Source of the DNA: Ruminococcaceae bacterium UBA1772
GTDB taxonomy: Bacteria > Bacillota > Clostridia > Oscillospirales > Acutalibacteraceae
Reading direction: 5' to 3'
Length of the DNA stretch: 5,598 nucleotides
Assembly (NCBI GenBank): GCA_002314645.1
Contig: DCGS01000005.1
Coordinates: 2,555 to 8,152, forward strand
Below, piece by piece: positions 1 to 4,439 of this stretch (position 1 is the first letter of the stretch; every line of letters begins with the position of its first letter). The notes under the pieces were generated by a model. That model did no database searches and was not told the DNA's origin. It was given only the letters and a program-made list of their open reading frames with translations. The position numbers and the translations under genes were made by a program.

Positions 1-709
1 GGAACTGCATTTCAATAACGTCACCAATGAGGGTATATTTACCGCCACCGAGTTTCTGAGAAATATAGAAGGTTGATACAGATGGTACGAATACCATTGT
101 AATACCTGAAATAATTCCAGCCTTTGTAAGTGGAATCATAACATCTTTAATAGTCTGGAAGCCGTTTGCACCAAGGTCACGAGCCGCCTCAATAAGACGA
201 TAGTCAAGCTTTGTCATTGCTGTGTAAAGAGGCAAGATCATGAATGGAAGATAGTTATAAACCATACCGAATATAACTGCTCCAGATGTGTTAATTAAAT
301 GCACTGGAGAAAGACCAATGGCATTTAAAATGTTATTGATAATACCTGTGTCCTCAAAGAGAACCATGATTGCATAGGTACGAAGAAGGAAGTTCATCCA
401 CATTGGTACCATTACCATCATAATAAGTATTGCCTGAGTACTTGCTTTTACTTTTGAAATGAAGTATGCGAGCGGGTAAGAAATAATAAGGCAAATAACA
501 GTTGCAATAAGTCCAAAGTAAATTGAACGAGCAATTGTGTCACCATACATTGAAAGGTGCTTAATATTTGCCATTGTGAATTCGCCGTCCGCATTTGTTA
601 ATGCGTAGTAAAGAACTATAACGAGTGGAGCCAAAATAAACATTACACACCAAAGTGCATAAGGGGCCGAAATTCCGTTATAGAACTTTGAAGAGGGTTT
701 ATTTTTCAT
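1..709 (-). CDS. potB: Spermidine/putrescine ABC transporter permease PotB, C-terminus cut off by the window edge
   Basis: This is one of the two membrane permease subunits of the PotABCD polyamine importer and acts in the cytoplasmic membrane. Only the first 236 residues are present; the frame runs open through the left edge. A hydrophilic N-terminus (MKNKPSSKFYNG) precedes hydrophobic segments at about residues 17-38, 62-84, 92-117, 143-166 and 196-217. The sixth helix is expected outside the window. The cytoplasmic coupling motif of ABC importer permeases (EAA loop) is clear at residues 174-194, starting EAARDLGANGF and ending IPL, and this loop should dock on PotA. The start is ATG 709, with GGGAGGGTGG a few bases upstream in the 14-nt gap after potA, so the two genes are almost certainly co-transcribed. 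The assignment to PotB rather than another type I importer permease rests on the adjacent PotA-type ATPase and on the overall sequence style. PotB (first permease after potA) is preferred to PotC by gene order. Confidence 0.9.
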   Translation of the reverse strand, partial: MKNKPSSKFYNGISAPYALWCVMFILAPLVIVLYYALTNADGEFTMANIKHLSMYGDTIARSIYFGLIATVICLIISYPLAYFISKVKASTQAILIMMVMVPMWMNFLLRTYAIMVLFEDTGIINNILNAIGLSPVHLINTSGAVIFGMVYNYLPFMILPLYTAMTKLDYRLIEAARDLGANGFQTIKDVMIPLTKAGIISGITMVFVPSVSTFYISQKLGGGKYTLIGDVIEMQF

Positions 710-723
710 TGGTCCACCCTCCC

Positions 724-1869
724 TTATTCATCGTCTTCATCAGTCTCTGAAAATACAGCTGATGCATCTGAAATATAATCCATTTCATCTGAGAAGCTTG
801 AGTAGTCACCAAACATACCTGAATACTTTGACTTCTTCATAATGTGAATTTCATCCGGCTTAATGAGAATGCCAATTTCATCACCCTCGTGCTGAATGTC
901 TGTAGACTGGATCATCCATTTGAATCCTTTAATGTCTACAATTATTTCATAATGAACGCCTTTGAATGTTACAGAAGTAACTGTACCAGAAATCATGCCG
1001 TTTTCTGGTTCACATACGTCTACGTCCTCTGGTCGAATTACAACGTCTACAAGCTCGTTCTCATTGAAGCCCTTGTCTACGCAGTCAAATACATGACCTG
1101 AGAATTCAACCTTGAAGTCCTTCTTCATAACGCCATCAAGAATGTTTGACTCACCAATGAAGTCTGCAACGAATGCGTTAGCAGGCTCGTTGTAGATGTC
1201 CTCTGGTGTACCAATGTGCTGGATTTCACCATGATCCATAACAACAATCTTGTCTGACATTGAAAGAGCTTCTTCCTGGTCATGTGTTACATAAATAAAT
1301 GTAATGCCAAGTCTCTGCTGAATGTTTTTAAGTTCAACCTGCATGTCCTTACGAAGCTTTAAGTCAAGTGCACCTAAAGGCTCGTCAAGAAGGAGAACTC
1401 TAGGGTCAACGGCAAGAGCACGTGCAATAGCAACACGCTGCTGCTGACCACCTGAGAGAGATTCAATGCGTCTTCTGTTGAACCCTTTAAGGTCGACAAG
1501 TGCGAGCATTTCCTCTACCTTTTTCTTTATTTCATTTTCAGGCACCTTGCGAAGTCTAAGTCCAAACGCAATGTTGTCATAAACATTAAGATGTGGAAAT
1601 AGCGCATAACGCTGAAAAATGGTGTTAACCTGTCTCTCATGAGCCGGCACACCATTAATGCATTTATCTTCAAAAATAACCTCGCCGGCGTCTGGTTCTA
1701 AGAATCCTGCAATAATGCGTAGTGTCGTTGTTTTACCGCAACCTGATGGACCGAGAAGCGTTACAAACTCTCCGTCTTTTATTTCCAGGTTTAAATCCTT
1801 TAGAATCTGCTCACCGTCAAAGGCTACCTTTATGTCTTTTAATTTAATTATTGGATTATCTGCTGCCAT
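724..1869 (-). CDS. potA: Spermidine/putrescine ABC transporter ATP-binding protein PotA
   Basis: This is the cytoplasmic ATPase that powers polyamine import with PotB, PotC and the binding protein PotD. Numbering from ATG 1869 (381 aa, close to the roughly 378 aa of E. coli PotA), it shows Walker A GPSGCGKTT (40-48), Q-loop Q86 in the PotA-like run IFQRYALFPHLNV, ABC signature LSGGQQQR (138-145), Walker B VLLLDEP (158-164, catalytic E163), D-loop GALD and switch H196 (VTHD). A C-terminal TOBE-type regulatory domain covers roughly residues 240-345. The last ~24 residues are strongly acidic, ending ETDEDDE, and extend past the TOBE domain. The start is ambiguous. ATG 1869 has GAGGGAG 5 nt upstream and gives a family-like N-terminus. 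An in-frame TTG at 1905, directly after a TAA, has AGAGGAA 8 nt upstream and would add 12 residues (MEKTEVIVEGAA). ATG is preferred. It is the first gene of the pot operon, with potB 14 nt downstream. Confidence 0.95.
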   Translation of the reverse strand: MAADNPIIKLKDIKVAFDGEQILKDLNLEIKDGEFVTLLGPSGCGKTTTLRIIAGFLEPDAGEVIFEDKCINGVPAHERQVNTIFQRYALFPHLNVYDNIAFGLRLRKVPENEIKKKVEEMLALVDLKGFNRRRIESLSGGQQQRVAIARALAVDPRVLLLDEPLGALDLKLRKDMQVELKNIQQRLGITFIYVTHDQEEALSMSDKIVVMDHGEIQHIGTPEDIYNEPANAFVADFIGESNILDGVMKKDFKVEFSGHVFDCVDKGFNENELVDVVIRPEDVDVCEPENGMISGTVTSVTFKGVHYEIIVDIKGFKWMIQSTDIQHEGDEIGILIKPDEIHIMKKSKYSGMFGDYSSFSDEMDYISDASAVFSETDEDDE

Positions 1870-1874
1870 TGCAG

Positions 1875-1881
1875 CTCCCTC
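1875..1881 (-). promoter_or_regulatory. Ribosome binding site deciding the potA start
   Basis: On the minus strand GAGGGAG lies 5 nt before ATG 1869. A competing AGAGGAA at 1920-1914 sits 8 nt before the TTG at 1905. Both are usable, so two N-terminal forms are conceivable. The ATG with the nearer GGGAG is the likelier main start. Confidence 0.5.
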
Positions 1882-1952
1882 TACAATTACCTCTGTCTTT
1901 TCCAATTATGCACTTCCTCTTTTAACCATAAACTATCTAATTTATAGACCAG

Positions 1953-1981
1953 ATTTACGCCATAAAAAATATAACGTAAAT
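1953..1981 (-). promoter_or_regulatory. Inverted repeat at the start of the pot transcript (candidate operator or 5' hairpin)
   Basis: The minus strand reads ATTTACG, 15 nt, then CGTAAAT: a perfect 7-bp dyad. In RNA the arms extend to 12 pairs (ATTTACGTTATA with TATGGCGTAAAT, two of them G-U) around a five-U loop. It begins 4 nt downstream of the predicted -10 box and so spans the expected transcription start near 1978. That position is typical of a repressor operator. If transcription starts slightly upstream, the RNA would instead begin with a hairpin. No regulator gene is adjacent within the window. The dyad is seen directly; its function is inferred. Confidence 0.4.
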
Positions 1982-1984
1982 TAA

Positions 1985-2013
1985 AATATAGAGTAAACAA
2001 TTGTAAAAGTCAA
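1985..2013 (-). promoter_or_regulatory. Sigma-A-type promoter for the potAB operon
   Basis: On the minus strand TTGACT (2013-2008, 5 of 6 to TTGACA), a 17-nt spacer and TATATT (1990-1985, 5 of 6 to TATAAT) form a near-consensus promoter. It lies between the terminator of the upstream operon and potA, and predicts a start near 1978 with a leader of about 110 nt before ATG 1869. The sequence just upstream of the -35 is almost pure A/T and could act as an UP element. Confidence 0.7.
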
Positions 2014-2041
2014 TAATATATTTGTATTATTTTATATATAT

Positions 2042-2069
2042 AAAAGGGCAATGTTTCCATTGCCCTTTT
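2042..2069 (-). terminator. Rho-independent terminator of the permease/kinase-like operon
   Basis: There is a perfect 12-bp inverted repeat, AAAAGGGCAATG and CATTGCCCTTTT. On the minus strand the loop is GAAA, a GNRA-type tetraloop. It starts 7 nt after the stop codon of the kinase-like gene (TAA 2079-2077). The 3' arm ends in TTTT followed by an ATATATATAAAAT run, so the U-tract is short but the stem is strong. Confidence 0.85.
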
Positions 2070-2076
2070 CCTTTAA

Positions 2077-2664
2077 TTATTCATTGTAAAGCTTTATATA
2101 ATTTGCAAGGAACTCAACTGTCTTTTCAATGCCAAGTTTTGAAGAGTTAATTGTAAGGTCATAAGCTTTTGAATCGCCCCACTTGTACTCACAATATGAG
2201 TCGTGGTATGCCTTTCTCTTCTTATCCATGTCCTTCATCTTATCCTCTGCTTCATCTGCTGTCATGCCAAGGTCATCTATAAGATGCTGCTTCTTTGCGT
2301 CATGCTCACCGCGAATGAAGATTTTTACAATATGAGGATATTCACGAAGAATGTAGTCTGAACAACGACCTACAAAGATGAATGACTCGCCAGATTCAGC
2401 AATTTCCTTTTCATATTCAAAGATCTTTTCAGCAATAACTTCCTCAATTGAGTTTGAAAGACCATTAACCTTCTGAGAGAAGAAAAGATGTCTCTTCTTT
2501 TCGTCGTAGTTTGAAATGATATCCTTGTCAAAGCCTTCTTCAACAAGGTGGTCAACTACTGACTTGTCATATACTTTAAGTCCGAGCTTTTCACCAAGGG
2601 CTACTGCAATATTATGACCCTGGCTACCATACTCACGACCAATTGTAATAATTACCTGTCCCAT
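2077..2664 (-). CDS. Cytidylate-kinase-like family protein (P-loop, function unassigned)
   Basis: A 195-aa soluble protein resembling the cytidylate-kinase-like family (Pfam Cytidylate_kin2 type), which is separate from housekeeping Cmk. Visible family marks are the N-terminal strand and loop VIITIGREYGSQGHNIA (4-20), followed by LGEKLGLKVYDKSVVDHL (23-40), FVGRCSDYILRE (97-108), the basic helix DKKRKAYHDSYCEYKWGD (147-164) and the closing YDLTINSS (168-175). The glycine-rich loop lacks the classical GxxGxGK[ST] Walker A lysine, as is common in this family as I know it, and has GSQGHN where members I recall have GSGGRE or GSGGHE. Nucleotide kinase activity is therefore unproven. The start is set at ATG 2664: AGGAGG directly abuts the in-frame ATG at 2670 (no spacing) but is 6 nt from 2664. 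It lies 14 nt after the permease gene and is followed by a terminator, so it is the last gene of a two-gene operon. No membrane segment or signal peptide is seen. Confidence 0.85.
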   Translation of the reverse strand: MGQVIITIGREYGSQGHNIAVALGEKLGLKVYDKSVVDHLVEEGFDKDIISNYDEKKRHLFFSQKVNGLSNSIEEVIAEKIFEYEKEIAESGESFIFVGRCSDYILREYPHIVKIFIRGEHDAKKQHLIDDLGMTADEAEDKMKDMDKKRKAYHDSYCEYKWGDSKAYDLTINSSKLGIEKTVEFLANYIKLYNE

Positions 2665-2670
2665 ATACAT

Positions 2671-2676
2671 CCTCCT
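2671..2676 (-). promoter_or_regulatory. Ribosome binding site fixing the start of the kinase-like gene
   Basis: A perfect AGGAGG sits in the 14-nt gap after the permease stop codon. It is 6 nt from ATG 2664 and 0 nt from ATG 2670, so the downstream ATG (protein beginning MGQVIITIG) is the expected start. Confidence 0.8.
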
Positions 2677-2678
2677 AT

Positions 2679-4040
2679 TTAAGCGAACTTAATAATAAGG
2701 CAAACCATTGAAATTGCAATTACAATGATTGTTGCAGGTGCATTATACTTGCAGAACTTGCCCCATGTAATAGGCTTTCCGTCTTTTGCAGCAAGGCTAG
2801 TACCAACAACGTTAGCTGATGCACCAATTGGAGTTGCGTTACCACCAATATCTGTACCAAGTGAAAGAGTATATGCAAGTGTGTCAAGGTGAATACCTGT
2901 TGAACCTGACATAGATACAATAACTGGAATCATGGTTGCAGCAAATGGGATGTTGTCAACGAATGCAGATGCAATTGCAGATACCCAAATGATGATTGCA
3001 ATTGTAATAACAACATTACCGCCTGAAACCTTAGCAATGAAGCCAGCAATAATTTCAAGAATACCTGTTACTTCAAGGCCTGATACTGCTACGAAGAGAC
3101 CAATGAAGAAAAGTAATGTCTTGTAGTCTACCTTCTTCATAACTTCACCAATTGTCTTGAAGTTGTAGGCAATGACTGTACTAATAAGAGTAAGAACAGC
3201 ACCAATAACACCAATGGATGCAACAGTAATTTCTGTCTGTGCATGTGTTATAAGAAGAACAACTACAATAAGGAATGTAATAACAGCAAGGATGAATCCT
3301 GTCTTGTTTTCAATAGCGTCTTCAGGGTTTGGATATACTGTGTCTGCTGGTCTATTCTTTTCACTTTCAATAAGTGCTTTTCTACAAGCGAAGTAGAAAT
3401 ATGGAACAATAAGTACTAAACAAATTAGTGCAATTACACCTGTGTTTTCAATGAAGTCAAAGAAAGTATAACCAAGTGATGTACCTATAATAATGTTTGG
3501 TGGGTCACCGCACATTGTTGCTGAACCACCAAGATTTGCGCAGAAGATTTCTGACAAAATCATTGGTACTGGGTCAAACTTAAGAACTCTAGCAAGTTCA
3601 AGAGTTGCAGCAACAAGGAACATAATTACGGTAATACTGTCAATGAACATTGCAAGGAATGCTGACATAAGCATAAATGCAATAAGAAGTGGTACCGTTT
3701 TGTACTTTGTGAACTTTGCAATTTTAAGGCAGAGCCAGCGGAAGAAACCTGTGTGTCCCATTCCTTCAACCATTACGGTCATACCGGCAATAAAGATTAT
3801 TGTAGCCCAGTTTATTCCGAATGATTCTTCGGAAGCTCCGTACCAAAACGAAGGCTCAATAAACGCCTTAAAGTTTAATGTGTCAATGATGGCATTCATG
3901 TCGTGTAAGCAAATACCCATAACTACTACGAGCATTGCAAGACCACTGACAAGAGTAACAATATGGCGTTCAAATTTTCCAAGCACAATGTTAATAAACA
4001 TAAGCACGAAAATTGCAACAGCCAAAATCTTACTAATCAT
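2679..4040 (-). CDS. SLC13-like / ArsB-NhaD-P-protein type permease (ion transporter superfamily)
   Basis: A 453-aa integral membrane protein with about 11-12 hydrophobic segments in two related halves joined by a polar loop (about 218-246). The first half carries the intramembrane motif FIDSIT (132-137) and NLGGSATMCGDPPN (169-182). The second half repeats the pattern with AFVDNIP (359-365) and GTDIGGNATPIGASAN (395-410). This paired D-x-I and GG-x-AT-x-x-G-x-x-x-N design is typical of the ArsB / NhaD / P-protein / CitMHS branch of the ion transporter superfamily, whose members are secondary carriers using Na+ or H+ gradients. The substrate (arsenite, Na+/H+ or a dicarboxylate) cannot be read from sequence. 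No arsR, arsA or arsC neighbour points to arsenic. The start is ATG 4040, 9 nt after AGGAGG. The frame is open further upstream to a TTG at 4058, but that would place the ribosome binding site inside the gene. A cytidylate-kinase-like gene follows 14 nt downstream in the same operon. Confidence 0.9.
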   Translation of the reverse strand: MISKILAVAIFVLMFINIVLGKFERHIVTLVSGLAMLVVVMGICLHDMNAIIDTLNFKAFIEPSFWYGASEESFGINWATIIFIAGMTVMVEGMGHTGFFRWLCLKIAKFTKYKTVPLLIAFMLMSAFLAMFIDSITVIMFLVAATLELARVLKFDPVPMILSEIFCANLGGSATMCGDPPNIIIGTSLGYTFFDFIENTGVIALICLVLIVPYFYFACRKALIESEKNRPADTVYPNPEDAIENKTGFILAVITFLIVVVLLITHAQTEITVASIGVIGAVLTLISTVIAYNFKTIGEVMKKVDYKTLLFFIGLFVAVSGLEVTGILEIIAGFIAKVSGGNVVITIAIIIWVSAIASAFVDNIPFAATMIPVIVSMSGSTGIHLDTLAYTLSLGTDIGGNATPIGASANVVGTSLAAKDGKPITWGKFCKYNAPATIIVIAISMVCLIIKFA

Positions 4041-4049
4041 GCAATAAGA

Positions 4050-4055
4050 CCTCCT
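4050..4055 (-). promoter_or_regulatory. Ribosome binding site fixing the permease start
   Basis: AGGAGG (within GAGGAGGTC on the minus strand) lies 9 nt upstream of ATG 4040. It excludes the upstream in-frame TTG 4058, which would otherwise translate the site itself as MRRSYC. Confidence 0.8.
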
Positions 4056-4091
4056 CAATATTTAATTTATTCCCTCATCTTTGACGATGTT

Positions 4092-4120
4092 ATTATACTA
4101 CCAAATGTTAACAAACTATT
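4092..4120 (-). promoter_or_regulatory. Probable promoter of the permease/kinase-like operon
   Basis: A perfect -10 box TATAAT lies at 4097-4092 on the minus strand, about 50 nt upstream of ATG 4040. The -35 position at 17-nt spacing (4120-4115, AATAGT) is poor and is overlapped by a tandem repeat. Transcription may therefore need an activator or be controlled there. The predicted start is near 4085, giving a leader of about 45 nt that includes the ribosome binding site. Confidence 0.5.
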
Positions 4121-4127
4121 TAACAAA
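4108..4127 (-). repeat. Tandem TTTGTTAA repeat at the permease promoter (candidate regulator site)
   Basis: Two identical 8-mers, TTTGTTAA on the minus strand (4127-4120 and 4115-4108), lie in direct orientation 12 bp apart, roughly one helical turn. They cover the -35 region. The second copy also forms the palindrome TGTTAACA (4106-4113, allowing the flank). The half-site resembles the TTGTTAA half of the clostridial Rex redox repressor consensus, TTGTTAA-N4-TTAACAA. The proper inverted arrangement with a 4-nt spacer is absent, so Rex is only a possibility. Confidence 0.3.
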
Positions 4128-4142
4128 TAATAACTTTGTATT

Positions 4143-4180
4143 AAAAAAAGAAAGGTCAGTCATTATGGCTGGCCTTTCTT
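4143..4180 (-). terminator. Rho-independent terminator of the small membrane protein gene
   Basis: On the minus strand a stem with outer arm AAGAAAGG paired to CCTTTCTT, and an inner part holding two A-C mismatches, closes on a short TAA loop. A run of seven T follows the GAAAG/CTTTC base (the last two count either as stem or tract). It starts 11 nt after the stop codon of the 55-aa gene. The same sequence read on the plus strand pairs without mismatches through G-U wobbles but has no long U-tract there and no plus-strand gene to end. Confidence 0.7.
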
Positions 4181-4191
4181 CAAAAGCACAA

Positions 4192-4359
4192 TTACTTATT
4201 TGAGTTGATATTATTTGCAAACTTATTTACAAGCATAGGAGCCCCTACATAAAAAAGTGTAAGGAAACAACCGAAAAGTACAAGTCCTGTAGCTACAAAA
4301 ATATTGTAAAGGACTGATCTGTAAACTGATTTTTCAACTCCTAAGATCCAACCGAGCAT
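4192..4359 (-). CDS. Small single-helix membrane protein of unknown function (55 aa)
   Basis: A 55-aa open frame begins at ATG 4359 (MLGWILGVEKSVYRSVLY) and stops at TAA 4194-4192. After a short N-terminal part, residues about 19-43 are hydrophobic (including NIFVATGLVLFGCFLTLFYV), forming one predicted membrane segment. A polar Asn/Lys-rich tail ends ANNINSNK. There is no signal-peptide cleavage site, and I do not recognise the family. Support for a real gene: GAGGAG upstream (12 nt, longer than ideal), an in-frame TAA directly before the ATG that fixes the start, synonymous codon choice like the neighbours (CTT, ACA, GTA, GGT), a possible promoter at 4421-4393, and a terminator 11 nt after the stop. 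It lies 80 nt downstream of uvrA with no clear terminator between them, so read-through from uvrA is also possible. Confidence 0.7.
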   Translation of the reverse strand: MLGWILGVEKSVYRSVLYNIFVATGLVLFGCFLTLFYVGAPMLVNKFANNINSNK

Positions 4360-4371
4360 TTAAAAATACAA

Positions 4372-4377
4372 CTCCTC
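4372..4377 (-). promoter_or_regulatory. Ribosome binding site of the small membrane protein gene
   Basis: GAGGAG on the minus strand lies 12 nt before ATG 4359, at the long end of useful spacing. No other in-frame start is possible upstream because TAA directly precedes the ATG. Initiation may therefore be moderate. Confidence 0.5.
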
Positions 4378-4392
4378 AAAAAAACTACTAAT

Positions 4393-4421
4393 ATTTTATA
4401 TTATTTTCCTAATCTTTACAA
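4393..4421 (-). promoter_or_regulatory. Possible promoter of the small membrane protein gene
   Basis: On the minus strand TTGTAA (4421-4416, 4 of 6), a 17-nt spacer and TAAAAT (4398-4393, 5 of 6) are arranged like a sigma-A promoter, with a start predicted near 4386. The region is very AT-rich, so a chance match is possible. Confidence 0.35.
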
Positions 4422-4439
4422 CAGTTTTTATTGTTTAAT

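Noticed and set aside
844..1101. Plus-strand open frame of 85 codons inside potA
   Set aside because: It lies antisense to strongly conserved potA coding sequence, has no family-like content, and is explained as a shadow frame. The same applies to the plus-strand frames at 1658-1984, 2932-3126, 3172-3396, 3493-4047, 5110-5298 and 5395-5592.
1906..1929. Seven-codon upstream frame (MVKRGSA) ending directly before the TTG start of potA
   Set aside because: It has no ribosome binding site of its own, and its sequence includes the potA TTG ribosome binding site. Very short frames like this arise by chance and nothing suggests attenuation.
2012..2031. AT-only inverted repeat AATAATA-N6-TATTATT just upstream of the pot -35 box
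   Set aside because: The region is nearly pure A/T, where such dyads are frequent by chance. It is more simply read as an AT-rich UP-like stretch.
2370..2555. Minus-strand alternative frames within the kinase-like gene (2370-2555) and the permease gene (2720-2920)
   Set aside because: They are same-strand overlaps in another frame with low-complexity composition and no ribosome binding site. The host frames carry clear family motifs.
2679..4040. Arsenite efflux gene arsB
   Set aside because: The fold and motifs fit the wider superfamily, but there is no arsR/arsC/arsA neighbour and the paired gene is a kinase-like protein. The substrate is left open.
4108..4127. Canonical Rex operator
   Set aside because: Only the TTGTTAA half matches. 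The TTAACAA half at 4-nt spacing is missing, so the site is reported only as a tandem repeat.
4393..4439. Terminator directly after uvrA
   Set aside because: Only weak 4-5 bp AT-rich stems are visible and none is followed by a proper U-tract.
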